Below, piece by piece: positions 8,230 through 15,398 of a DNA stretch of 64,000 nt. Origin of the DNA: JACVRW01 sp963803245 (GTDB lineage Bacteria; Actinomycetota; Thermoleophilia; Solirubrobacterales; Thermoleophilaceae). The position numbers were made by a program, and so were the translations under genes. The notes beneath the pieces were generated by a model. It made no database searches and was not told the DNA's origin. It saw nothing but the letters and a program-made list of their open reading frames with translations. The stretch covers positions 1 through 64,000 of the forward strand of contig CAWDLI010000008.1 in assembly GCA_963803245.1 (NCBI GenBank), given 5' to 3'. Positions within the stretch are counted from its first letter, which is position 1. The number at the start of each line of letters is the position of its first letter.

Positions 8230-8904
8230 ATGAGCGAGCTGAACCTCATCCTCCTGGGCCCGCCGGGCGCCGGGAAGGGCACCCAGGCCGAGCGGCTGGT
8301 CGACGACTTCGACCTGCCCTACTACGCCACCGGGGACATCCTGCGCCAGGCGGTCAAGGACGAGACCGAGCTCGGCAGGGAGGCCAAGGAGTACATGGAC
8401 CGCGGCGACCTCGTGCCGGACGACCTGATCACCCGGGTGGTGCTGGAGCGCCTCGACTCCGACGAGGCCAAGGACGGGTTCCTGCTGGACGGCTTCCCGC
8501 GCACCGTGCCGCAGGCCGAGTCGCTGAGCGAGGCCCTCGGCGGGGCAGGCCGGTCGCTCACGGCCGCCATGCTGATAGACGCCTCCGACGAGGAGGTGCT
8601 GCGCCGCACCACCGGCCGGCGCATCTGCGTCAAGTCGGGGCACCTGTACCACGTGGAGTTCGACCCCCCGAAGAACGACGGCATCTGCGACCAGGACGGC
8701 TCGCGGCTCGTCCAGCGCGACGACGACAAGCCCGAGACGGTGAAGAAGCGCCTGTCCGTCTACCACGACCAGACCGAGCCGCTCATCGACTGGTACGACC
8801 AGGCGGGCCTGCTCCGCCGCTTCGACGGCAATCGCTCGCCCGAGGAAGTGCACGACCACCTGCGAGCCACGCTCGCCACGCTGAAGCTCGAGGGCGAGCT
8901 CTGA
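8230..8904 (+). CDS. adk: Adenylate kinase
   Basis: This enzyme interconverts ATP plus AMP with two ADP. The P-loop GPPGAGKGT spans residues 10-18. The FPRT motif of the AMP-site region and the long-form LID domain (about residues 130-165, including YHVEFDPPK) are clear. Length is 224 residues. In zinc-binding LIDs four ligands occur as CxxC pairs. Here the equivalents are Cys133, Ser136, Cys153 and Asp156, so at most a partial metal site remains. The position between secY and map is standard. Confidence 0.96.
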   Translation: MSELNLILLGPPGAGKGTQAERLVDDFDLPYYATGDILRQAVKDETELGREAKEYMDRGDLVPDDLITRVVLERLDSDEAKDGFLLDGFPRTVPQAESLSEALGGAGRSLTAAMLIDASDEEVLRRTTGRRICVKSGHLYHVEFDPPKNDGICDQDGSRLVQRDDDKPETVKKRLSVYHDQTEPLIDWYDQAGLLRRFDGNRSPEEVHDHLRATLATLKLEGEL

Positions 8905-8908
8905 TCCC

Positions 8909-9712
8909 GTGATCGTCCGCAAGACACCCGAGGAGCTCGACAAGATGGCCGCGGCTGGCGACGTGCTCGTCCGCTGCCACGACATCCTGCGCGGCGAAGG
9001 CCCGCCCCGGGAGTGACCACGAAGCAGCTGGACGAGGCCGCCGAGCGGTTCATCCGCTCGCAGGGCGCCGAGCCCGCCTTCAAGGGCTACCGCGGGTTCA
9101 CAGGCTCGATCTGCGCCTCCCCGAACTCGATGGTGGTCCACGGCATCCCCGGGCCCGTACGCGCTGCGGCGCGGCGACGTTCTCTCCCTGGACGTGGGCG
9201 TGGTGCTCGACGGCTGGGTGGCCGACGCCGCCATCACGCACCCGATCGGCAAGGTCACGCCGATCGCCACACGCCTGCTCGCCACCACGCGTGCCTCGCT
9301 CTTCGACGCGGTCGAGCAGTGCCGGCCCGGCAATCGCCTCGGCGACGTGTCGCACGCGGTCCAGCGGCGCGTCGAGAGCGACGGCTTCTCGGTGATCCGC
9401 TCGCTGGTCGGGCACGGCATCGGCCGCGACATGCACGAGGACCCGCAGATCCCCAACTTCGGGGACCCCGGCACCGGTCCGGAGCTCGAGGAGGGCATGG
9501 TGCTCGCCATCGAGCCGATGGTCAACGCCGGCGGGCACCAGGTGCGGATGGGCTCCGACAACTGGGCCGTCTACTCCCAGGACGGGTCGCTCACGGCCCA
9601 CTTCGAGCACACCGTCGCGGTCACCGCCGACGGCCCCCGGATCCTCACCCCCTGGCACCTCGACCCGAGCGAGCGGGCACCGGTCGGGGCGCAGGCTGCC
9701 AGCGGCGCTTGA
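8909..9712 (+). CDS. map: Methionine aminopeptidase type I (two frameshifts)
   Basis: MAP removes the initiator methionine from nascent proteins. The GTG at 8909 starts MIVRKTPEELDKMAAAGDVL, 4 nt after adk. A base is missing near 9000-9012 and an extra base lies near 9154-9157. Read across, the protein shows YRGFTGSICASPNSMVVHGI, the metal-ligand Asp in LSLDVGVVLDGWVAD, SLVGHGIGRDMHEDP and MVLAIEPMVNAG. The two changes cancel, giving 267 residues. It ends in a short Ala/Gly-rich tail. Confidence 0.91.
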
Positions 9713-9795
9713 CTGCTACTCTTTCCGGTCGGCGCTGCGGCCGTCTCCTGGGTCCCGTCGCCTCCCTCTTTCGAATACGTCCAGGTCACGGAGCT

Positions 9796-9910
9796 ATGAA
9801 GGTCCGAGCATCGGTCAAGCCCATGTGCGAGAAGTGCAAGGTCATCCGCCGCGGCGGTGCGGTTCTCGTGATCTGTTCAGAACCCGCGTCACAAGCAGCG
9901 GCAGGGGTGA
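9796..9910 (+). CDS. rpmJ: 50S ribosomal protein L36, zinc-binding type (one frameshift)
   Basis: L36 is the smallest large-subunit protein. The ATG at 9796 gives MKVRASVKPMCEKCKVIRRG. An extra G at about 9880 interrupts the ICSNPRHKQRQG end. After removing it the protein has exactly 37 residues with zinc ligands Cys11, Cys14, Cys27 and His32. The 83-bp gap after map holds no infA gene, which often sits here in Actinobacteria. Confidence 0.92.
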
Positions 9911-9920
9911 CCCGGGGCTA

Positions 9921-10307
9921 GTGGCACGCATAGCTGGAGTCAACATCCCCCTCAACAAGAGGGTCGAGATCGGCCTTACGTACATCTACGGGATCGGTCA
10001 GTCGACCGCGAGGAAGACGCTCGCTGACGCTGGAGTGGATCCCGACACGCACGTCAAGGATCTGACCGAGGACGAGGTTCGGAAGCTGCGGGAGAAGGTC
10101 GACGACCTACTCGTAGAGGGAGATCTGAGGCGCGAGCGTTCGCAGAACGTCAAGCGCCTGATGGAGATCGGGGCATACAAGGGGCTGCGACACCGGCGGG
10201 GGCTTCCCGCCAACGGGCAGCGCACAAAGACCAACGCCCGGTCGCGCAAGGGACCCAAGCGCGGCTCGGCAATGGGCGGCGGCAAGAAGAAGATAAGGAA
10301 GCACTGA
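9921..10307 (+). CDS. rpsM: 30S ribosomal protein S13
   Basis: S13 lies in the 30S head and contacts P-site tRNA and L5. It starts with GTG at 9921 (MARIAGVNIPLNKRVEIGLT), 10 nt after rpmJ, and has 128 residues. YIYGIGQSTARKTL and the basic C-terminal tail are typical. The usually conserved LPVRGQRT reads LPANGQRT, a small departure in a normally invariant stretch. From here on the ribosomal genes read without frameshifts. Confidence 0.96.
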   Translation: MARIAGVNIPLNKRVEIGLTYIYGIGQSTARKTLADAGVDPDTHVKDLTEDEVRKLREKVDDLLVEGDLRRERSQNVKRLMEIGAYKGLRHRRGLPANGQRTKTNARSRKGPKRGSAMGGGKKKIRKH

Positions 10308-10315
10308 CCTTTTAG

Positions 10316-10714
10316 ATGGCGCAGCAGAGACCAGCACGGCCACGCGGTCGCAGACGGGTACGGAAGAACGTCCCCTTCGGCCAGGCCCACATCAAGACGA
10401 GCTTCAACAACACCATCGTGGCCCTCACGGACCGCGAGGGGAACGTGATTGCGTGGGAGTCCGCCGGCGGCGCCGGCTTCAAGGGCTCGCGCAAGTCCAC
10501 CCCGTTCGCCGCGCAGGTGACCGCCGATGCCGCGGCGCGCAAGGGCATGGAGCACGGGCTCCAGAAGGTCGAGGTCTTCGTGAAGGGTCCGGGCTCCGGG
10601 CGCGAGACGGCGATCCGCTCGCTCCAGGCGGCCGGCCTCGAGATCACCGGGATCAGGGACGTCACGCCCCAGGCCCACAACGGCTGCCGTCCCCGCAAGC
10701 GCAGGAGGGTCTAG
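10316..10714 (+). CDS. rpsK: 30S ribosomal protein S11
   Basis: S11 is on the 30S platform near the E site. The 132-residue product has a basic N-terminus, then HIKTSFNNTIVALTDREGNV, AWESAGGAGFKGSRKSTPFA and the final signature RDVTPQAHNGCRPRKRRRV. It lies 8 nt after rpsM in the alpha operon. Confidence 0.97.
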   Translation: MAQQRPARPRGRRRVRKNVPFGQAHIKTSFNNTIVALTDREGNVIAWESAGGAGFKGSRKSTPFAAQVTADAAARKGMEHGLQKVEVFVKGPGSGRETAIRSLQAAGLEITGIRDVTPQAHNGCRPRKRRRV

Positions 10715-10717
10715 CGA

Positions 10718-11338
10718 ATGGCCCGCGACACAAGCCCGCAGTGCAAGCAGTGCCGCCGCGAGGGCACCAAGCTCTTCCTGAAGGGGGAACGCTGCCTCAC
10801 CGACAAGTGTGCGATCGAGCGCCGGAGCTATCCGCCGGGCGATCACGGACGCGGCAGGTCGCGCCAATCCGAGTACCGGCTCCAGTTGCGCGAGAAGCAG
10901 AAGGCCCGCCGCTACTACGGCGTGCTCGAGAAGCAGTTCCGCAACTACTACGCCAAGGCCAGCCGCCAGACCGGCGTGACCGGCGAGAATCTTCTGCGGC
11001 TCCTCGAGAGCCGCTTCGACAACGTGCTGGTGCGCCTCGGCTTTGCCGCATCGCGGCGTCAGGCGCGCCAGATGGTCCGGCACGGGCACTGGACGGTGAA
11101 TGGCCGACGTGTGGACATTCCCTCGTACCAGTTGCGGCCCGACGACGTGATCACGATGAGGGCCGGTGCCCCCGTCGACCCGGTGGTGCGCGACGCCACC
11201 GAGCTGACCTCGGCGGTGCCGGCTTGGCTTCAGGCCGATCACGACGGCCTGACGGCGAAGGTGCTCCGGTTGCCAGAGCGGCAGGAGATCACCACGCCGG
11301 TGCAGGAACAGCTCATCGTCGAGCTTTACTCGAAGTAG
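10718..11338 (+). CDS. rpsD: 30S ribosomal protein S4, zinc-binding type
   Basis: S4 is a primary 16S rRNA binder and a known translational regulator of alpha operons. The 206-residue protein carries the N-terminal zinc motif Cys9-x2-Cys12 and Cys26-x4-Cys31. The S4 RNA-binding domain covers about residues 98-160 (LESRFDNVLVRLGFAASRRQ, ARQMVRHGHWTVNGRRVDIP). It starts 3 nt after rpsK. Confidence 0.97.
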   Translation: MARDTSPQCKQCRREGTKLFLKGERCLTDKCAIERRSYPPGDHGRGRSRQSEYRLQLREKQKARRYYGVLEKQFRNYYAKASRQTGVTGENLLRLLESRFDNVLVRLGFAASRRQARQMVRHGHWTVNGRRVDIPSYQLRPDDVITMRAGAPVDPVVRDATELTSAVPAWLQADHDGLTAKVLRLPERQEITTPVQEQLIVELYSK

Positions 11339-11353
11339 TGAACGCGAGCGTGG

Positions 11354-11370
11354 CGGCCACTCAGTGGCCG
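11354..11370 (+). other. Perfect 7-bp stem-loop between rpsD and rpoA
   Basis: CGGCCAC (11354-11360) pairs exactly with GTGGCCG (11364-11370) around a TCA loop, in the 61-bp gap before rpoA. No T-run follows, so it is not a classical terminator. It could stabilise or partly terminate the alpha-operon mRNA or act as a translational control site (inference). Confidence 0.5.
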
Positions 11371-11399
11371 TGCGCGCCCTAGACGCGAAGGAAGCACCC

Positions 11400-12374
11400 A
11401 TGATCGAGTTTCAGACTCCGCAGATATCCACTGAGAACGTGCAGGACAACCGAGGCACGTTCACGATCGAGCCGCTGGACCGCGGCTTCGGCTACACGTT
11501 CGGCAACTCGCTCCGGCGAGTCCTGCTGTCGTCGCTGGCCGGCGCAGCGGTCACCAGCGTGCGGATCGAGGGCGTGGCCCACGAGTTCTCCACCATCAAC
11601 GGCGTGAAGGAGGACGTGACCGACATCGTCCTCAACCTCAAGGAGGTCGTCTGCCGGATGCACTCCGAGGCCGCCGAGATCGAGGCGCCACTCGTGATCA
11701 CCGGCCCGGGCGACGTCACCGCCGGCGACATCGACCTGCCCTCGGGCGTCGAGATCCTGAACCCCGAGGCCCACATCGCCACGCTCGAGCGCAAGACCAA
11801 GCTCGAGGTGTACCTGACGATCGGGCACGGCCGCGGGTACTCCCCGGCCGAGGAGAACAAGACGCCCGATCAGCCGATCGGCGTGATCCCGATCGACTCG
11901 ATCTTCTCCCCCGTCAAGCGGGTCGCCTACTCGGTGGACGCCGCACGCGTGGGTCAGAAGACCGACTACGACAAGCTCACGCTCGACATCGAGACCGACG
12001 GCTCGCTCGAGCCGCAGGCGGCTCTCCGCGAGGCCGCGGAGATCCTGATCAAGTACCTGGCGATCTTCACCGACGCCGACCGCGTGGAGGCTCTGCGCGA
12101 CCAGGGAGCCGCCCTCGTGGCCGGCGAGCTGGGGATGGTCGGCGACGGTGCCGGAGCCCCCGGGGCCGGTGGGATGGACGAGATCCTGATCGAGGAGCTC
12201 GAGTTGGGCGTCCGCTCCTACAACTGCCTCAAGCGCGCCGGCATCCAGACCGTCGGCGACCTTGTGCAGAAGAGCGACTCCGAACTGGCCGCCATCCCGA
12301 ACTTCGGCCGCAAGTCGATCGAAGAGGTCAAGGAGACCCTCGACGCGCGCGGGCTGGCGCTCCGAGCGGGCTAG
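11400..12374 (+). CDS. rpoA: DNA-directed RNA polymerase subunit alpha
   Basis: The alpha subunit nucleates RNA polymerase assembly, and its C-terminal domain contacts promoters and activators. The ATG at 11400 is preceded by AAGGA. The N-terminal domain (residues about 1-230) shows the FGNSLRRVLLSSLAGAAV and HEFSTINGVKEDVTDI signatures. A Gly/Ala-rich linker precedes the C-terminal domain (ELGVRSYNCLKRAGIQTVGD and ELAAIPNFGRKSIEEVK). It has 324 residues, normal for the family. Confidence 0.97.
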   Translation: MIEFQTPQISTENVQDNRGTFTIEPLDRGFGYTFGNSLRRVLLSSLAGAAVTSVRIEGVAHEFSTINGVKEDVTDIVLNLKEVVCRMHSEAAEIEAPLVITGPGDVTAGDIDLPSGVEILNPEAHIATLERKTKLEVYLTIGHGRGYSPAEENKTPDQPIGVIPIDSIFSPVKRVAYSVDAARVGQKTDYDKLTLDIETDGSLEPQAALREAAEILIKYLAIFTDADRVEALRDQGAALVAGELGMVGDGAGAPGAGGMDEILIEELELGVRSYNCLKRAGIQTVGDLVQKSDSELAAIPNFGRKSIEEVKETLDARGLALRAG

Positions 12375-12381
12375 GCAGAGG

Positions 12382-12387
12382 TAGGAT
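12382..12387 (+). promoter_or_regulatory. Putative -10 element TAGGAT for rplQ
   Basis: The hexamer ends 8 nt before the rplQ GTG. No Shine-Dalgarno sequence is present in the 21-bp gap. This spacing would put the transcription start on the start codon, giving rplQ a leaderless transcript in addition to read-through from rpoA. Confidence 0.5.
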
Positions 12388-12395
12388 CGTCGGCC

Positions 12396-12749
12396 GTGCG
12401 CCATCGCAAGCAGAAGGGGAAGCTCTCGCGTGACTCGGCGCACCGCAAGGCGCTGTTCATGAACCTGTGCCGCGAGGTGATCGACCACGAGCGGATCCAG
12501 ACCACCGAGGCGAAGGCCAAGGCGGTCAAGCCGGAGCTAGAGCGGTTGATCACCCTCGCGAAGCGGGGCGACGCCCATGCCCGCCGGACGGCGATGTCCC
12601 GGCTCGGCCAGGACAAGTTCGTGGTCTACAAGCTGTTCGAGGAGATCGCTCCGCGGTATGCAGAGCGTGAGGGTGGCTATACGCGGATTCTCAAGTTGGG
12701 GCCGAGGCGGTCGGACTCGACTGAGATGGTCTTTCTAGAGCTCGTTTAG
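12396..12749 (+). CDS. rplQ: 50S ribosomal protein L17
   Basis: L17 closes the alpha operon and sits near the exit-tunnel rim. The GTG at 12396 starts MRHRKQKGKLSRDSAHRKAL. Internal signatures are RIQTTEAKAKAVKPELERLI and GGYTRILKLGPRRSDSTEM. It has 117 residues, the usual bacterial length. A convergent lipoprotein gene follows after 55 bp. Confidence 0.97.
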   Translation: MRHRKQKGKLSRDSAHRKALFMNLCREVIDHERIQTTEAKAKAVKPELERLITLAKRGDAHARRTAMSRLGQDKFVVYKLFEEIAPRYAEREGGYTRILKLGPRRSDSTEMVFLELV

Positions 12750-12804
12750 CGGTTCTCCTGGGTTTCTGGGCGGTGGGCTTGCGCTCGCCCGGCACGGTCC
12801 GTCC

Positions 12805-13299
12805 TCAGCGAACGGGCTTTCCTGCTGGGTTCACGACCAGCCAGGTTCCGCCGAACTCGACGACGTTCTGGCAGAGGATCTGGCGGGGCGGCTCGTCGTA
12901 GAAGTAGAGCGGGTGGCCGCCGTAGGTGACCTGGCGGCGCCCGTCGCGGCGTTTGGTGGTGCCGAGCAGTGACTGCTTGACGCCGCGTCCGGCGCGCGGG
13001 CGGCCCTTCGAGTAGAAGGGGGGCCAGGCCTTCGCGCAGTCGCCGTAGCAGCGGCTGCGCCGGCGGTCGTCCTCGGTGAAGAGGTAGACGGCCTGGTCCT
13101 TCCCGCTGAAGAGCACGCGGCCATATTCGGAGTCGCGCAGCTTCACCAGCGGGCCGCGCCGTGGCGGAGGCGCCTCGGAGGTGGTCGGCTCCGCGGCGGC
13201 GGCGGCCGCCGGCCGTGGTTCCTCGGAGTCCTCGCCACATGCCACCAGGCCTGCGACCGCCAGGCCTGCGACCAGTGCTCGTCTCACCCTCCTTACCAT
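12805..13299 (-). CDS. Secreted-repeat lipoprotein (Lipoprotein_15 / COG4315 type)
   Basis: The 164-residue product has a lipoprotein signal with lipobox LVAC near residue 21. A Pro/Ala-rich linker leads to a domain with two repeats of the kind G-x-VLF..YLFTEDD...CYGDCAKAWPPF and YGGHPLYFYDEP. This matches the bacterial secreted-repeat family of unknown function, often adjacent to stress genes. It is probably anchored to the outer face of the cytoplasmic membrane. A TATAAC -10-like element (plus-strand 13307-13312) lies 7 nt before the ATG. The gene is divergent from the ArsR gene. Confidence 0.8.
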   Translation of the reverse strand: MVRRVRRALVAGLAVAGLVACGEDSEEPRPAAAAAAEPTTSEAPPPRRGPLVKLRDSEYGRVLFSGKDQAVYLFTEDDRRRSRCYGDCAKAWPPFYSKGRPRAGRGVKQSLLGTTKRRDGRRQVTYGGHPLYFYDEPPRQILCQNVVEFGGTWLVVNPAGKPVR

Positions 13300-13312
13300 A
13301 GGGGACGTTATA

Positions 13313-13342
13313 TGCCAAATGAGTTATATTCATCTCATGGCA
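13313..13342. promoter_or_regulatory. Imperfect inverted repeat over the ArsR promoter and start
   Basis: TGCC and ATGAG (13313-13323) are mirrored by CTCAT and GGCA (13334-13342). Between the arms lies TATATT (13325-13330), which ends 6 nt before the ATG at 13337. The repeat therefore brackets a leaderless -10 element and overlaps the start codon, as expected for an autorepressor operator. The divergent lipoprotein promoter lies within the same 38 bp. Confidence 0.5.
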
Positions 13343-13660
13343 ACTGCCTTCGCGGTCCTCGCAGAGCCGGCCAGGCGGCGGATCCTGGATCTCCTGAGGG
13401 AGGAGCCCAGGTCCGTGGGCGATCTCGTGGAGCGGCTCGGCCTCAGCCAGCCCGGCACGTCCAAGCACCTGAGGGTCCTGCGCGAGGCGGGACTGGTTCG
13501 CGTGCGGCCGGAGGCCCAGACGCGCTGGTACGAGCTACGACCGGACGCGCTGGCGGAGGTGGACGCCTGGATCCAGCCCTACCGCCGGCTATGGGCCGGA
13601 CGACTCGACGCCCTTGAACGGCACCTCGATGAGAAAGCGAGAGACGATGACCACCGCTGA
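13337..13660 (+). CDS. ArsR-family winged-helix transcriptional regulator
   Basis: The 107-residue protein has the ArsR fold: FAVLAEPARRRILDLLREE, a helix-turn-helix around LSQPGTSKHLRVLREAGLVR, and the wing RPEAQTRWYELRPDAL. No metal-binding CxC motif is present, so it belongs to the non-metal subgroup that is commonly paired with an SRPBCC protein. An in-frame ATG lies 18 nt upstream (13319). The ATG at 13337 is preferred because a TATATT box ends 6 nt before it. It overlaps the next gene. Confidence 0.88.
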   Translation: MATAFAVLAEPARRRILDLLREEPRSVGDLVERLGLSQPGTSKHLRVLREAGLVRVRPEAQTRWYELRPDALAEVDAWIQPYRRLWAGRLDALERHLDEKARDDDHR

Positions 13661-14138
13661 CGGAGGGCTCGAGGTTCGAGCCGACGGCAAGAGCGTGCTG
13701 CGCTTCGAGCGCAGGCTCGCCCATCCGATCGAGCGGGTCTGGGCCGCCGTGACCGACCCGGATGAGCTGATCGCTTGGTGGGGCAGGGCGCAGGTGGAGC
13801 TCGAGCCGGGTGGTCGCTTCTCGATGGCCTGGCTGAACGTCGACGACGAGGGCAACCGGGCCGAGATGGAGGCCACCATCACCGAGCTCGACCCACCCCG
13901 CCTGCTCGAGCTCAGCGGTGACATTCACGGCGTGCTGCGCTTCGAGCTCGCCGCCGAGGGCGACGAGACGGTGCTCACCTTCACCAGCATTCTCGACCTG
14001 CCCGGCGAGTACCGGACGAAGGTGCTCGCCGGCTGGCACTTCCACCTGGACGCGCTTGCGGACGCTCTGGACGGGCGGGCGACGGACCTCGTGACGCTGC
14101 CCGGCTGGGAGGCGATCCACGAGCGCTACCTGGGCTGA
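13647..14138 (+). CDS. SRPBCC (AHSA1-like) domain protein
   Basis: The 163-residue protein has the AHSA1/START-like fold: FERRLAHPIERVWAAVTDPD at the N-terminus, WWG...LEPGGRFSMAW in the middle, and the closing helix GWHFHLDALADAL. Its ATG overlaps the end of the ArsR gene by 14 nt, a common regulator-effector pair. The family binds hydrophobic ligands in a deep cavity. The ligand here is unknown. Confidence 0.85.
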   Translation: MTTADGGLEVRADGKSVLRFERRLAHPIERVWAAVTDPDELIAWWGRAQVELEPGGRFSMAWLNVDDEGNRAEMEATITELDPPRLLELSGDIHGVLRFELAAEGDETVLTFTSILDLPGEYRTKVLAGWHFHLDALADALDGRATDLVTLPGWEAIHERYLG

Positions 14139-14141
14139 GGC

Positions 14142-14738
14142 TCAGCCCGCCGCGAACGCGGCCAGCGCCTCGCGGGCGCCGCCGACCACCGGTTCGCCGT
14201 GGGCCAGCAGCAGGTTCTCGAAGTCGAGCTCCTTGCTGAGGCCGGCGTAGGCAGCCCGTAGGCCGGCCTTGGTCTCCTCGGGATCGTCCATCAGCCGGTC
14301 CGACACGAAGCGCAGGCCGCCGTAGCCCACCACGCCGTCCGCCACCGCCAGCGCCGAGACCTCCGCGATGTGGAGCGCGGCCTCGTCGGGGGAGATCGCG
14401 TCCACCTCGTGCACGCTCACCGAGCCGCCGGCGATGGTCTCCCCGAAGTCGTAGGGCTCCACGGGGTCGCCGTCGTCGAACTCGTGCATGCCCGTGCGCG
14501 GTGCGCGCACGGTGATGTCGTAGCGCTCCGCGAGATTGCTGCAGTCGCGCCAGTGGTGGCGGTTGGTGAGGAGGATGTGACGCAGCGGGCCGAGCTCCTC
14601 CAGCTGCTCGAGCTCGGCGTCCGGCACGAGCGGGTCGAGAAGCACCCCCGGGCCGGGGAGGAAGTACGAGCTCACCTTTGCCCCGATCCGCGGGTGCTCG
14701 GCCTTCCAGTGCCAGATGCCGGGTGCGATCTCCTCCAC
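14142..14738 (-). CDS. Divergent metallo-beta-lactamase-fold-like protein
   Basis: The 198-residue product has the start of an MBL fold (APGIWHWKAEHP, then SSYFLPGPGVLLDPLVPD and LRHILLTNRHHWRD). The canonical HxHxDH motif is replaced by HHxxD (NRHHWRDC). Later segments include FENLLLAHGEPVVGG. Metal binding is therefore uncertain. A GTG at 14738 is the likely start, because the codons upstream look non-coding. It is the last gene of a unit with the membrane protein and the methanethiol oxidase, 26 nt after the membrane gene, and may act in the same process. Confidence 0.65.
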   Translation of the reverse strand: MEEIAPGIWHWKAEHPRIGAKVSSYFLPGPGVLLDPLVPDAELEQLEELGPLRHILLTNRHHWRDCSNLAERYDITVRAPRTGMHEFDDGDPVEPYDFGETIAGGSVSVHEVDAISPDEAALHIAEVSALAVADGVVGYGGLRFVSDRLMDDPEETKAGLRAAYAGLSKELDFENLLLAHGEPVVGGAREALAAFAAG

Positions 14739-14764
14739 CGCGAGCGACCCTAGCGCGCTCCCGC

Positions 14765-15388
14765 TCAGGTGACGAGCGTCACCGTGCCGGCGGTCACCAG
14801 CGCGCCGGCCCACACACGGTCAACGTTGACCCAGCCCCTGCGGAGGAAGCCCACACCCACCACCTGGTAGACGAGCAGCGAGATCGCGGCCATGGTCGCC
14901 AGCATCGCGGCGGTGTGCACTGCAGCGAGTCCGAAGGCGTCCAGGGACATCCCTCCGACGGCGGTGAGCGGGTCGTGTGGGGCCTGGTCGTGAGAGTCCA
15001 CGACCGGCAGCAGCATCAGCCCGGCCCCGTGGGCGCTCGACATGAGGAACGACCACCAGACGAGCTCCGGGCGGCTCAGCCGGGCGCCGACCCAGCGCGG
15101 ATGGCTGCGGGTCGCCAGGAGCTTCCAGGCCCCGAACGCGATCAGGGCCACGCCCCCAGCGATGCCCACCACGCGCTGCCCGGCGGTCGAGCCGGTGATC
15201 TCGATCGCCAGCACGGTGAGCGCCACCGAGGCCTCGTGGCCGATGGCGATCGGCACCAGCGCCTCGGCGAGCGCCCGGCGCGAGCGCTCCTGCAGCCCGA
15301 TCGCCACGGCGAACAGCCAGCCCATCGCGGGGTTGAGGCCGTGCACCGCGCCGAGGCCGGCCAGTGCCAGCAGGGTCCCGTCCTCCAT
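14765..15388 (-). CDS. Histidine-containing polytopic membrane protein
   Basis: The 207-residue protein is hydrophobic, with about six membrane segments. Histidines sit in or beside these helices: AVHGLNPAMGW near the N-terminus, PIAIGHEASVAL, SSAHGAGLMLLPV and LAAVHTAAML. I do not recognise the family securely; the layout recalls small transition-metal or cytochrome-biogenesis transporters. It lies 10 nt after the SBP56 gene. SBP56-type methanethiol oxidases need copper, so a metal-delivery role is a reasonable guess but unproven. Confidence 0.6.
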   Translation of the reverse strand: MEDGTLLALAGLGAVHGLNPAMGWLFAVAIGLQERSRRALAEALVPIAIGHEASVALTVLAIEITGSTAGQRVVGIAGGVALIAFGAWKLLATRSHPRWVGARLSRPELVWWSFLMSSAHGAGLMLLPVVDSHDQAPHDPLTAVGGMSLDAFGLAAVHTAAMLATMAAISLLVYQVVGVGFLRRGWVNVDRVWAGALVTAGTVTLVT

Positions 15389-15398
15389 CGCCCGGCTC

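Noticed and set aside
2158..9880. Programmed ribosomal frameshifting in S17, L5, S8, L18, SecY or MAP
   Set aside because: The sites share no slippery heptamer or downstream structure and occur in both directions. Scattered consensus errors are simpler.
1995..9910. Pseudogenisation of the ribosomal operon
   Set aside because: All affected genes are essential and otherwise perfectly conserved on both sides of each indel.
12750..12804. Terminator between rplQ and the lipoprotein gene
   Set aside because: Only a 5-bp GGGCG/CGCCC stem with a long loop was found, too weak to report.
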